DNA from: Flavobacterium sp.
Lineage (GTDB): Bacteria > Bacteroidota > Bacteroidia > Flavobacteriales > Flavobacteriaceae
NCBI GenBank assembly: GCA_018883065.1
Contig: VEQT01000031.1
Coordinates: 1-32,655 of the forward strand
Reading direction: 5' to 3'
DNA: 32,655 nt
Part shown: one piece after another, positions 1 through 9,064 of the stretch
Position numbering within the stretch: position 1 is the first letter of the stretch
How the letters are laid out: each line of letters begins with the position of its first letter
Program-made: the position numbers and the translations under genes
Notes under the pieces: generated by a model
Seen by the model: the letters and a program-made list of their open reading frames with translations, nothing else
What the model was told of the DNA's origin: nothing
Database searches by the model: none

Positions 1-138
1 GCCTTTTCGTTTTTCGTATTGACAAAGCAAAGGCTCTTTTTGGATTAATAACGTAGGAGGAATTTGTACATCAACTATTGGATCCTTACTTGGTTGGTGA
101 TCGGGAAAAAGTTTTTTGAGTTGGTCTTGTAAATCCAT
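1..138 (-). CDS. SUI1/eIF1-like translation initiation factor, N-terminal fragment
   Basis: Only the first 46 codons are in the window; the gene runs off the left edge. The peptide begins MDLQDQLKKLFPDH, has a short variable proline-containing stretch, then EPLLCQYEKRKG. From memory this is the pattern at the start of Bacteroidota SUI1-family (YciH/eIF1-like) proteins: an MDxxxQLKxLFPDH opening, then an acidic linker, then a PLxCxYEKRKGKP block entering the SUI1 fold. The fold itself, which would confirm the call, lies outside the window. Such proteins are thought to act at start-codon selection on the small ribosomal subunit, but their bacterial role is poorly defined. The start ATG is complementary to 136-138. 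Confidence 0.65.
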   Translation of the reverse strand, partial: MDLQDQLKKLFPDHQPSKDPIVDVQIPPTLLIQKEPLLCQYEKRKG

Positions 139-171
139 AATTAAATATTCAAAAAATAGAATTTCAATTTA

Positions 172-564
172 TTATATATTTCGTTTTTTAATATCATTGG
201 TATAAATTTTTCTAAGAAATTGCGGGTCATTTCCGAAATTTAATAACAAGCCAACTTCACATTCAGTTGATTTTAAATAGTTTATTTATTGTGCTTGATG
301 CGACTCACTAATATATTCTACGCATTTTAATTCAACAATAACTGAATTATTTACGATTATATCTGGAATATATTCTCCAACAATAGTTTGTTTATAATAG
401 ACATTTATTCTCTTTTGACTTTCAATTTCAAAACCTCTTGATTGTAATTCTACTATCATTGCATTTTGATATACTTTCTCAAGAAAACCATAACCCATTT
501 CATTGTAAACATCGTAATAAATACCTATAATACTTTGTGTTATATCTTGATGTGGGAATTTCAT
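172..564 (-). pseudogene. GxxExxY family protein interrupted by an in-frame stop
   Basis: The reading frame starts MKFPHQDITQSIIG, then has GYGFLEKVYQNAM (the GxxExxY signature), a YIPDIIV segment and VIVELKCVE, all typical of this small family of unknown, possibly nuclease-related function. Translation stops at a TAA complementary to 286-288, just after HQAQ. The same frame then continues with INYLKSTECEVGLLLNFG and on to a natural TAA at 172-174. Family members usually read HxAQLLNYLK here, so a single TTA-to-TAA change explains the stop. Without it the protein would be a normal length of about 130 residues. A longer start at 609 adds 15 residues, but these are encoded by the neighbouring 90-bp repeat, so the ATG at 562-564 is preferred. 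A sequencing error cannot be excluded. Confidence 0.8.
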
Positions 565-580
565 TGTAAAAATTTTATTT

Positions 581-937
581 GGCTTGTATTTTTTTGAACA
601 CAGATTCAAGAAATAAAAATAAATTATTAGAATCTCTCAAATTTCCTATATCATTGTTTCTATTGTATTGGCTTGTATTTTTTTGATCACAGATTCGATA
701 AATTAAAGATAAATTATTAAAATCTCTCCAAATTTATTAAATCAGTGTTGCTAATGTATTGGCTTGTGTTTTTTTGAACACAGATTTGATAAATTACGAT
801 AAATTATTAAAATCTCTCCAATTTATTAAATCAGTGTTGCTATTGTATTGGCTTGTGTTTTTTTGAACACAGATTCATGAAATTTAAGAACAAATTTTAA
901 TAATTTCTAAGATTTCTTAAATCTGTGTTGCTATCTT
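581..937. repeat. Four imperfect ~90-bp tandem repeats
   Basis: Four copies begin at 581, 670, 761 and 850 (spacings 89, 91 and 89 bp). Each opens with GGCTTGTRTTTTTTTGAACA followed by CACAGATT, has an AT-rich middle with AAATTATTA and AATCTCTC, and ends near AATCAGTGTTGCTA. Copy 1 overlaps the upstream extension of the GxxExxY frame. Each unit holds a small inverted repeat (GTGTT/AACAC). In copy 4 there is also a perfect 10-bp pair, AACACAGATT at 866-875 and its complement at 920-929. The array fills the gap between the GxxExxY pseudogene and the oxygenase gene; no ORF was found in it. Confidence 0.85.
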
Positions 938-956
938 TAATTTTCGGATTTTCTTT

Positions 957-1907
957 CTATTTCTTCAATCCCAACTCAATCAATCGTTCCTCTAAATATG
1001 CTCCAGAACTAATGTCCTCAAATGCTTTTGGATGATTTTCGTCAATGCATTCAGGCAAACAATTGAGTGGCATATCATTTACTGGATGCATAAAAAACGG
1101 GATAGAATAGCGCGAAGTTCCCCACAATTCACGTGGTGGATTTATTACTTGGTGAATGGTCGATTTGAGTTTATTGTTGGTGTGTCGTGAAAGCATGTCG
1201 CCCACATTAATCATCAGTTCATCAGGTTGAGCCATGGCATCAATCCATTCTCCATTATTACTTTGAACTTGTAATCCTTTTCCTTGTGCTCCCATAAGTA
1301 AGGTGATTAAATTTATATCACCATGGGCTGCAGCACGTACTGCTCCATCTTTGGGTTCATCGGTTATGGGAGGGTAGTGGATAGGACGCAAAATGCTATT
1401 TCCGTCACGTACAAATGGGTCAAAATAGAATTCATCGATTCCAATGTAAAGAGCCAATGCACGCAATACATAAACACCAGTTTTTTCTAGCATTTGATAG
1501 GCTTCTTTACCAATTGAATTGAAAGAAGGCAATTCTGTAACCGTTACGTTTTCGGGATATTCATTGGCGTATTTCGAATGGGCATCAACATATTGACCAA
1601 AATGCCAAAACTCTTTTAAGTCGCCTGTCGACCGGCCTTTGGCGTGTTCTTTTCCAAATGAAACATAGCCACGTTGGCCACCAATTCCTGGAATCTCGTA
1701 TTTTTCTTTTGTTTCAAGTGGAAGGTCAAAAAAATGACGGACTTCTTGGTATAAATCAGCGACCAATTTATCGCTTAAGAAATGACCTTTTAAAGCCACA
1801 AAGCCAATTTCTTCATAGGCTTTACCGATTTCATTTACAAAATGTTGTTTACGTGCCGGATCTTCCGACAGGAAATCACGTAGATCTACACTAGGAATTT
1901 GTTGCAT
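957..1907 (-). CDS. 2-oxoglutarate/Fe(II)-dependent oxygenase (isopenicillin N synthase family)
   Basis: This 316-residue protein has the two-domain layout of the isopenicillin N synthase/plant-type 2OG dioxygenases. A DIOX_N-like first third reads MQQIPSVDLRDF and GFVALKGH, then the jelly-roll part carries the iron triad H195-x-D197 (AAHGDINLITLL) and H252 (STIHQVINP). The 2-oxoglutarate-binding R-x-S is R266/S268 (RYSIPFFMHP). All metal and cosubstrate residues are present, so it should be an active non-haem iron oxygenase in the cytoplasm. Its substrate cannot be read from sequence. It is alone on the minus strand, divergent from the E1 gene across 170 bp, with a promoter-like element about 44 bp upstream of its start. 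Bacterial members act on amino acids, hormones or peptides, so substrate assignment is open. Confidence 0.88.
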   Translation of the reverse strand: MQQIPSVDLRDFLSEDPARKQHFVNEIGKAYEEIGFVALKGHFLSDKLVADLYQEVRHFFDLPLETKEKYEIPGIGGQRGYVSFGKEHAKGRSTGDLKEFWHFGQYVDAHSKYANEYPENVTVTELPSFNSIGKEAYQMLEKTGVYVLRALALYIGIDEFYFDPFVRDGNSILRPIHYPPITDEPKDGAVRAAAHGDINLITLLMGAQGKGLQVQSNNGEWIDAMAQPDELMINVGDMLSRHTNNKLKSTIHQVINPPRELWGTSRYSIPFFMHPVNDMPLNCLPECIDENHPKAFEDISSGAYLEERLIELGLKK

Positions 1908-1950
1908 ACGATATAAATTTATTTAAGCAAGTTGCTTGTAAATTGAAAAA

Positions 1951-1958
1951 CAAAAGTA
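1951..1958 (-). promoter_or_regulatory. Possible Bacteroidota -7 element for the oxygenase gene
   Basis: On the minus strand this reads TACTTTTG, a full match to the TAnnTTTG -7 consensus of Bacteroidota, about 44 bp upstream of the oxygenase start. No convincing TTG (-33) element is seen at the usual spacing, so the call is tentative. Confidence 0.4.
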
Positions 1959-2016
1959 ACTAAAAATTAAATTAACATTGGTAATACCTCTTGTATTTAC
2001 TTGCAATAGGATCGAA

Positions 2017-2024
2017 TATATTTG
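2017..2024 (+). promoter_or_regulatory. Possible Bacteroidota -7 element for the E1 gene
   Basis: The sequence TATATTTG matches TAnnTTTG exactly and lies 53 bp before the E1 start codon. Nearby TTG triplets at 1991-1993 and 2001-2003 give spacings of 23 and 13 bp, neither ideal for the -33 element. Confidence 0.5.
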
Positions 2025-2077
2025 TATGTTTTTACTATTTTTACCGATTAAATTAAACAACCTACGTATTACACATT

Positions 2078-4054
2078 ATGGATTTTAATCGCCTTGACCT
2101 ATCCGACGATAGTTTACTTTCCTTATACAAGAAATTACTCAAACCTCGAATGATTGAGGAAAAAATGCTTATTCTTATACGCCAAGGAAAAGTATCTAAA
2201 TGGTTTTCTGGTGTAGGACAAGAAGCAATTGCAGTAGGAGTTACAGCTGTACTTAAACCTGACGAATATATTTTACCCATGCACCGCAATTTAGGTGTGT
2301 TTACTGGCCGTGAAATCCCTCTTCATCGCTTGTTTTCTCAATGGCAAGGAAAAGCCAATGGTTTCACAAAAGGACGTGATCGTAGTTTTCATTTTGGCAC
2401 ACAAGAGTATAAAATAATTGGGATGATTTCCCATTTAGGTCCGCAATTGGGTGTAGCTGATGGCATTGCGGTAGCAGATAAACTCAAAAAAAATAATCAT
2501 GTTACGGCTGTTTTTACGGGTGAAGGTGCTACATCTGAAGGTGATTTTCATGAAGCGCTAAATATTGCTGCCGTATGGGATTTACCTGTTTTATTCATCA
2601 TTGAAAATAACGGTTATGGATTATCAACTCCTACAAACGAACAATACCGTTGTTCGAATTTAGCCGATAAGGGCGTTGGATATGGTATTGAAAGTCATAT
2701 CATTGATGGAAACAATATACTTGACGTGTATACTCAATTAACCCAATTGGTTGACTCGATGCGCGAAAATCCACGACCTGTATTATTGGAATTCAAGACC
2801 TTTAGAATGCGCGGGCATGAAGAAGCCAGTGGAACAAAATATGTACCTCAAGAACTAATGGATGCATGGGCAGCAAAAGATCCGGTTGATAATTATAAAA
2901 ATTATTTACTGAGTCTTGGTATACTTACTGCTGAATTAGATGCTAAAATTCGAGCTGAATTTAAACAAGAAATTGATGAACATTGGTCCATAGCTACCAA
3001 TGAACCGGAAATTATAGCCTCTTACAATGAGGAGTTGAACGATGTATACAAACCCTATTCATTTGAATCCATTGAGCCAGGGAACGAAACCCAATCCATC
3101 CGTTTTGTAGATGCAATAACCCAAGGATTGAAACAATCGTTTGATCGCCATGCTAACTTAGTTATGATGGGGCAAGACATAGCCGAATATGGTGGTGCCT
3201 TCAAAATCTCGGAGGGTTTTGTTGAAGCCTATGGCAAGGAACGCATTAAAAACACGCCCATTTGTGAAAGTGCTGTGGTCTCAGCCGGAATGGGACTTTC
3301 AATAAACGGATGCAAAGCCATTGTTGAAATGCAGTTTGCCGATTTTGTTTCAACTGGTTTTAACCCCATTGTCAACTATTTAGCCAAAGTTCATTACCGT
3401 TGGCAAGAAAACGCCGATGTGGTGGTGCGCATGCCATGCGGTGGAGGAACACAAGCTGGACCGTTTCATTCCCAAACCAACGAGGCTTGGTTTACCAAAA
3501 CTCCAGGCTTAAAAGTGGTTTATCCCGCTTTCCCTTATGATGCTAAAGGCCTATTGGCTACAGCCATTAATGATCCCAATCCGGTTTTGTTTTTTGAACA
3601 TAAACAATTGTATCGCAGTGTGTATCAAGATGTACCTACTGATTATTACACCCTTCCTTTTGGTAAGGCCTCATTGATTAAAGAAGGAAATCAAATTAGT
3701 ATTATAGCGTTTGGAGCTGCCGTTCATTGGGCAATAGAAGTTTTAGAAAAACATCCCGAAATTAGTGCTGATTTAATTGATTTACGCACATTACAACCTT
3801 TGGATACGGAAAGCATTTTTGCCTCAGTTAAAAAAACAAACAAAGCCATTATCGTACAAGAAGATACCGAGTTTGGTGGAATAGCCAGTGATATATCGGC
3901 ACTCATTATGGAAGAATGTTTTGAATATTTAGACGGTCCTGTAAAACGTGTAGCCAGTTTAGACAGTCCAATTCCATTTACTAAAGCCCTTGAAGATCAA
4001 TTTATGGGTAAATCCCGATTAGAAGAAACATTACTAGCTTGTATAGCTTATTAA
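2078..4054 (+). CDS. Fused 2-oxoacid dehydrogenase E1 component (alpha+beta)
   Basis: The 658-residue protein joins both halves of a thiamine-diphosphate E1, the usual Bacteroidota arrangement. Residues ~1-330 are the alpha half. They contain the ThDP-binding motif that starts GEGATSEGDF at ~148 and ends with the paired Asn at 177-178, and an RMRGHEEASG segment. Residues ~345-658 are the beta half (MMGQDIAEYGGAF, NTPICESAVV, EMQFADF, RMPCGGG and the transketolase C-terminal domain with DLRTLQPLD). E1 decarboxylates a 2-oxoacid and transfers the acyl group to lipoyl-E2. Branched-chain 2-oxoacids are the commonest substrates of the fused form, but pyruvate cannot be excluded. No E2 or E3 gene is nearby. 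The stop is 11 bp before the next gene, so the two may share a transcript. Confidence 0.92.
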   Translation: MDFNRLDLSDDSLLSLYKKLLKPRMIEEKMLILIRQGKVSKWFSGVGQEAIAVGVTAVLKPDEYILPMHRNLGVFTGREIPLHRLFSQWQGKANGFTKGRDRSFHFGTQEYKIIGMISHLGPQLGVADGIAVADKLKKNNHVTAVFTGEGATSEGDFHEALNIAAVWDLPVLFIIENNGYGLSTPTNEQYRCSNLADKGVGYGIESHIIDGNNILDVYTQLTQLVDSMRENPRPVLLEFKTFRMRGHEEASGTKYVPQELMDAWAAKDPVDNYKNYLLSLGILTAELDAKIRAEFKQEIDEHWSIATNEPEIIASYNEELNDVYKPYSFESIEPGNETQSIRFVDAITQGLKQSFDRHANLVMMGQDIAEYGGAFKISEGFVEAYGKERIKNTPICESAVVSAGMGLSINGCKAIVEMQFADFVSTGFNPIVNYLAKVHYRWQENADVVVRMPCGGGTQAGPFHSQTNEAWFTKTPGLKVVYPAFPYDAKGLLATAINDPNPVLFFEHKQLYRSVYQDVPTDYYTLPFGKASLIKEGNQISIIAFGAAVHWAIEVLEKHPEISADLIDLRTLQPLDTESIFASVKKTNKAIIVQEDTEFGGIASDISALIMEECFEYLDGPVKRVASLDSPIPFTKALEDQFMGKSRLEETLLACIAY

Positions 4055-4065
4055 ATTAAAACAAG

Positions 4066-7000
4066 ATGAATCAACTTACAAAGTTTATATATGCAATTCT
4101 GCTTTTATTCGTTTCAGGCATAGAATATAGTTTCGCACAAAATTTATTGATTAATGGGGACTTTGAAAGCGGGGGAGCGGGCGTAGGTTTTCAAACCAAT
4201 TATTTTTTACCCTTCACACCTGGAGTAAGTAATCCAAGGAATTACTTATTGACAACCGATTCGTTTACCATGAACAATGCCAATTTTTGTAATTCAAGCG
4301 ACCATACTACAGGTTTTGGTAAAATGATGGTTGTTGATGGGTCTGGAAATGCAGGTGACAAATTTTGGGAATTAGTAAACGGCGGAAGCATAGGTGTAAT
4401 TTCAGGCAGAACCTATCAATTTAGTTATTGGATTCGTTCTATTTCGGCTACCAATACTGCGGCAAATTCTGCCATAATAGCCGTAAATACCAATGGAACT
4501 ACAGGGCCACTAACGTTGCTGTTTGGCCCCACACAATGCCCACTTGGAAACCCATCGCCCTGGACAAAAGTAACCTACCAATGGGTAGCAACAACCAGTA
4601 ATGCACAGATTTGGATGACCGATACTCAAACAGCAGGTGGGGGAGTTGGCAATGATTTTGCTATTGACGATATTTCATTGGTGGCAATATTACCGCCTTT
4701 GTCAATCACTTCTTCATTTGTAAATCCTACATGTCCAAACGCCAATGATGGAACTATAATTGTTAGTGGAGTTAATGGTGTTCCACCCTATGTTACGTAT
4801 ACTTTGTCTGGAACAAGTAGCGCAACCAATAACACTGGAGTATTCAATAACTTGACTCCGGGAACCTATTCAGTTTCGGTTTTGGATTCAGGGGGTACTC
4901 AAGTATCACAAAATGGAATTACCATAACCGATCCAACTAATATAAGTATAACCGCCTCATCTACATCTATTTGTGTAGGTGAAACCGTTACACTTACAGC
5001 CAATGGTGCGTCGAATTACACCTGGTCATCAAACCCAAATGATGCTGGAATAACCAATTTGAATGCCACAACACAAACCGTTCAACCAACTGTGCCAACG
5101 ACCTATACAATTAATTCTAGTACCTCAACTACAACCAACTTAATTACCAATGGTGATTTTTCGGCAGGCAATACAGGCTTCATTACCAATTATCAATTTT
5201 TAGCAGCTGCACCTGTTGGAGGAGCACAAAACGCATACGGAGTAGTTACTAATCCACAAGCTTGGTTTAATGCCTTTACAAATTGTGGAGATCATACTTC
5301 GGGTACCGGAAGAATGTTAGTAGCCGATGGTGCGACTACTGCCAATTCAATAGTCTGGAGACAAACCGTACCCGTAGTAAACAACAGAACCTATAATTTT
5401 GGATTTTGGATACAATCCGTGGTTAGCAACAACCCAGCCAATATTGAAGTGTTTATCAATGGTGTTTCTGTTGGATTTAGATTGGCGCCAACCGATATAA
5501 ATTGTGCATCTGCCTTGCGTTGGGTTCAATTTACTTACACTTGGAATTCATTAAGTAGCAATTCGGCGGATATAGTACTTTACAACAGAAACATAAATTC
5601 TGCAGGTAATGATTTTGCAATTGATGACATTACCTTCACCACTACAACCACCTGTTCACTCACTGCCACAAAAACAATTTCTGTAAGCCCAATTCCTGTT
5701 CTAGCTGCATCAGTAACGAGCCAACCTACATGCAGTACGCCATTGGGAACCATTACAGTATCAAGTCCATTAGGAGTTACATATGAGTACAGTATTGATG
5801 GAACTTCCTACCAAAGCAGTCCAGTTTTCTCTGGATTAGCTGCAAACACCTATCCGGTTCGTGTTCGAATAGTTGGTACTAGCTGTAGTTCTCTTGCTCA
5901 AAACCTAACGATTACCGCTACAGCTGCATTGCCAAATGTTTCGGCTACAACTGGGAATGCCCCAAACTGTGGTGTGAAACTCATAGGAAATTCAACTACT
6001 TTGGGCGTACAACTTACTTGGAATGGTCCAGGCTTGGCGGCAAACTCTCCAAATCCAGCTACTGCTACTCAAAACGGTACTTTTACGCTCACCGCTTTTG
6101 ATCCTGTTTCCGGTTGCTCAAATGCAACTACAGTGATTGCCACTATGCCTTCCTTACCAGCAACTCCATTAATCAATACGGCTCAACCTTCTTGTGTTAC
6201 TGCTACTGGAAGTATAACTGTAACAGCTCCGTTGGGGTCAAATTTTGAATACAGCATAAATGGTACAAGCTTTCAGAGTGCGACACTCTTTTCTAATGTG
6301 GTTCCCAATACGTATAATGTTTTGGTTAGAAACATAACAACTGGCTGTGTTTCATTACCCAATACAATTCAGATAAATAATGCAATAGCAGCAAATCCAC
6401 CCACGGTAACAACACCAATTTATTATTGTCAAAATAGTATAGCTACACCATTAGTGGCTACTGTTACAGCTGGAAACACACTAAAGTGGTATACTGTAGC
6501 AACCGGTGGTACTGCCTCAACTACAGCACCAACTCCGTCAACAACTACAGTTGGAAACACCACCTATTACGTTTCTCAAAGCAATGGCATTTGTGAAAGC
6601 ACACGCGTACCATTAGTTGTCACTGTTACGCAAAATTTTAATGAATCATTAAACTTATTTTGTGATTCAAGTCGATCAACACCAACGTCGGTGTTTTTTG
6701 ATTGGTCGAATGTTACAGGCTATATTGGATACAACTATACCTATTCGATAGCAGGTGGACCATTGGTTTCAGGTTATATTGCTTCACCTTCTAGTATATC
6801 AATTCCTGTTGCTGGCCCTGGAACTTATGTAACCTTTACGATCACTTCTGTAGTAGGGGCTCCCTGTGTTTCGTCTGATACTGCAACATGTCATTCTCCA
6901 TGCACAACCTTTACTACTCCCGATTTTGCTTCGATACCCCCATTTTGCGAAGGAACAACTGCACCTATTTTGTTGGGAACAAGTCCAAACGGTATTTCTG

Positions 7001-9063
7001 GTACTTGGAATCCTGCTGTGGTGAGTAATACGGTGGCTGGTAATTATGTATTTACACCAAACAATTTGTTGTTCCCCTGTGCCAATACACAAACCCTTGC
7101 TGTATCAATTACAACTGCTGTAACACCCACGTTTGCAAGTATACCAACTACTTATTGTCAAAGTGCTACAGCTCCAATTATAGTGTTACCAGTTTCATCT
7201 ACCAACACTCCGGCAATTACAGGTACTTGGAGTCCGGCCAGTATTAATACCTCTTTGCTTGGCACAACAAATCATATTTTTACTCCTTCAAGCGGACAAT
7301 GCGTTTCATCAATTCCAGTTAATATTTCTGTAACGGTTAATCCAAATGTAAGTCCAAACTTTGCTGCTATTGGTTCAATATGTGCTGGCAGTACAGTACC
7401 TACTTTGTCTACAATTTCCCCAAATGGAATTACCGGAACTTGGATGCCAGCAACAATTAGTAACAGCACATCTGGTAATTATGTGTTTACACCCTCGGCC
7501 AATCAATGCAGCACGAGTCAAACGCTAGCGGTTACAATAGATAATTTAATCACTGCTGATTTTGCAGCTATCCCTTCTATTTGTTCGGGTTCAACAGCTC
7601 CAATTTTGTCAACTACTGCACCCAATGGGGTATCGGGCACTTGGTCTCCCGCTGTAATAAGTAATGTAAGTGGCGGAAACTATACCTTTACACCCGATCC
7701 ACTGCTGTATACCTGTGCGCAAACACAATTGCTAACTGTTGCAGTGACAGCAGCGGTTACTCCTTTGTTTACCGCTATTCCGGTATTGTGTGAAAACAGC
7801 ATTCCTCCTGTTTTACCTACAAATTCAAACAATACACCACCAATTGTTGGAACCTGGAATTCATCGATTGACACAACAATTTTAGGAAATACCTTGTACA
7901 CTTTTACTCCTGCAATCAATCAATGCGTGGTGAATACCAATCCAACTATGTTGGTCAATGTTATACCCAATGTTGTTCCAAATTTTGCCGCCATTATCCC
8001 ATTTTGTGAAAACAATCCAAGTCCAATTTTAGCAAGTGTATCTCCAAATGGCATTTCCGGAAATTGGAATCCTGCAACCATTAGCAATACTGTAGATGGA
8101 ACTTATATTTTTACACCAACAGCTGGTCAATGTTCAAGCAATCAAACCTTAAGTGTACGTTTAATTCGTAGAACTAGCCCAGATTTTGCGGCATTAAGTC
8201 CCATTTGTGCAGGTGATGTAGCCCCCACATTAGCAGCAAGTTCACCCAATGGTATTTCGGGAACATGGTTTCCTATTGTTGTTGATAATTTATTGAGTGG
8301 AAGTTATGTATTTACTCCCGATGCCACGACTTGTGCTACTACTCAAACGCTTAATTTAGTTGTTAATCAACCTGCAACTCCAGATTTTATTGATCTTTCC
8401 TTGTGTATAAACAGCAGTGCACCTGCATTAGTATCTACATCGCCTAATGGAATTTCAGGTAATTGGTTGCCTGCAATTATAGATAATACCACAGCTGCCT
8501 CCTATACTTTTACGCCGTTGCCAAATTCCTGTGCACTTCCGCAAACCATTTCGGTTACCATCAATCAGCCACAATTTACCAATGCAGTAATTACCTATAC
8601 TGTAAGTGATGCATTTGCCGCCAATCCAACTATTGAAGTAGTAGTGACACCTCCGGGAAACTTCTTGTATCAACTGGATTTTGGACCAATTCAAACAGAT
8701 CCTGTATTTGACCAAGTAGCACATGGAACACATACACTAACAATTTTTGATGCCACTGGATGTTCTGTACCAGATTATCAAACGTTGGAAGTGTTGATAA
8801 TTGATTACCCAAGATTTTTTACGCCAAACGGCGACGGGTTTAATGACAATTGGAATCTATTCGAATTGAGTAATTTACCGGCTAGTATATATATATTTGA
8901 CCGAATGGGTAAATTACTAAAACAACTTTCCCCAGATGGAGAAGGCTGGGATGGAACCTACAATGGTGCTCCTATGCCGGCTTCAGATTATTGGTTCCTT
9001 GTAGAATATGAAGAAAAAGGCGATATGAAAAAATTCAAATCGCACTTTAGTCTTAAGAGGTAA
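4066..9063 (+). CDS. Giant secreted repeat protein with T9SS type B (CHU_C) sorting domain
   Basis: This is a 1,665-residue exported protein. A signal peptide (residues 1-24, hydrophobic AILLLFVSG, likely cut before Gln25) is followed by a jelly-roll-like NGDFESGG domain (~26-210), a SprB-type repeat (SVNPTC-like SFVNPTCPNANDGTI to TPGTYSVSVLD, ~215-290), and a second NGDF domain (~355-545) that looks duplicated from the first (shared DHTxGxG and AIDDIxx). Cys-containing Ig-like segments come next, then eight tandem ~65-72-residue repeats (~951-1503). The C-terminus (~1578-1665) has YPRFFTPNGDGFNDNW, IYIFDRMGK and GWDGTYNG, the classic gliding-motility-associated type B T9SS sorting domain. 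It should be carried across the outer membrane and act at the surface, probably as an adhesin or carbohydrate-binding scaffold. No enzyme domain is seen. It ends one base from the convergent isomerase gene. Confidence 0.92.
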   Translation: MNQLTKFIYAILLLFVSGIEYSFAQNLLINGDFESGGAGVGFQTNYFLPFTPGVSNPRNYLLTTDSFTMNNANFCNSSDHTTGFGKMMVVDGSGNAGDKFWELVNGGSIGVISGRTYQFSYWIRSISATNTAANSAIIAVNTNGTTGPLTLLFGPTQCPLGNPSPWTKVTYQWVATTSNAQIWMTDTQTAGGGVGNDFAIDDISLVAILPPLSITSSFVNPTCPNANDGTIIVSGVNGVPPYVTYTLSGTSSATNNTGVFNNLTPGTYSVSVLDSGGTQVSQNGITITDPTNISITASSTSICVGETVTLTANGASNYTWSSNPNDAGITNLNATTQTVQPTVPTTYTINSSTSTTTNLITNGDFSAGNTGFITNYQFLAAAPVGGAQNAYGVVTNPQAWFNAFTNCGDHTSGTGRMLVADGATTANSIVWRQTVPVVNNRTYNFGFWIQSVVSNNPANIEVFINGVSVGFRLAPTDINCASALRWVQFTYTWNSLSSNSADIVLYNRNINSAGNDFAIDDITFTTTTTCSLTATKTISVSPIPVLAASVTSQPTCSTPLGTITVSSPLGVTYEYSIDGTSYQSSPVFSGLAANTYPVRVRIVGTSCSSLAQNLTITATAALPNVSATTGNAPNCGVKLIGNSTTLGVQLTWNGPGLAANSPNPATATQNGTFTLTAFDPVSGCSNATTVIATMPSLPATPLINTAQPSCVTATGSITVTAPLGSNFEYSINGTSFQSATLFSNVVPNTYNVLVRNITTGCVSLPNTIQINNAIAANPPTVTTPIYYCQNSIATPLVATVTAGNTLKWYTVATGGTASTTAPTPSTTTVGNTTYYVSQSNGICESTRVPLVVTVTQNFNESLNLFCDSSRSTPTSVFFDWSNVTGYIGYNYTYSIAGGPLVSGYIASPSSISIPVAGPGTYVTFTITSVVGAPCVSSDTATCHSPCTTFTTPDFASIPPFCEGTTAPILLGTSPNGISGTWNPAVVSNTVAGNYVFTPNNLLFPCANTQTLAVSITTAVTPTFASIPTTYCQSATAPIIVLPVSSTNTPAITGTWSPASINTSLLGTTNHIFTPSSGQCVSSIPVNISVTVNPNVSPNFAAIGSICAGSTVPTLSTISPNGITGTWMPATISNSTSGNYVFTPSANQCSTSQTLAVTIDNLITADFAAIPSICSGSTAPILSTTAPNGVSGTWSPAVISNVSGGNYTFTPDPLLYTCAQTQLLTVAVTAAVTPLFTAIPVLCENSIPPVLPTNSNNTPPIVGTWNSSIDTTILGNTLYTFTPAINQCVVNTNPTMLVNVIPNVVPNFAAIIPFCENNPSPILASVSPNGISGNWNPATISNTVDGTYIFTPTAGQCSSNQTLSVRLIRRTSPDFAALSPICAGDVAPTLAASSPNGISGTWFPIVVDNLLSGSYVFTPDATTCATTQTLNLVVNQPATPDFIDLSLCINSSAPALVSTSPNGISGNWLPAIIDNTTAASYTFTPLPNSCALPQTISVTINQPQFTNAVITYTVSDAFAANPTIEVVVTPPGNFLYQLDFGPIQTDPVFDQVAHGTHTLTIFDATGCSVPDYQTLEVLIIDYPRFFTPNGDGFNDNWNLFELSNLPASIYIFDRMGKLLKQLSPDGEGWDGTYNGAPMPASDYWFLVEYEEKGDMKKFKSHFSLKR
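6916..8575 (+). repeat. Eight tandem ~200-bp coding repeats in the giant surface protein
   Basis: Units start near 6916, 7123, 7351, 7552, 7759, 7975, 8176 and 8377. The common pattern is PxFAxIPxxCxGxxxPxL, then SPNGISGTWxPAxI, then GxYxFTPxxxQC. Units 2 and 5 are a second type, with NTPxIxGTW replacing SPNGIxGTW. Order by type is A B A A B A A A. Confidence 0.85.
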
Positions 9064-9064
9064 G

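Noticed and set aside
565..609. Longer N-terminus for the GxxExxY frame
   Set aside because: Most of these 15 codons are encoded by copy 1 of the 90-bp repeat, and the family normally begins at the MKFxHQDIT block.
581..937. Regular repeats resembling a CRISPR array
   Set aside because: The units are ~90 bp, directly joined and imperfect along their whole length, with no unique spacers and no cas genes nearby.
8455..8733. Minus-strand open frame within the giant repeat gene
   Set aside because: It and similar antisense frames at 6799-7092 and 7680-7919 arise from the repeated codons of the real gene, have no recognisable domain and no start context.
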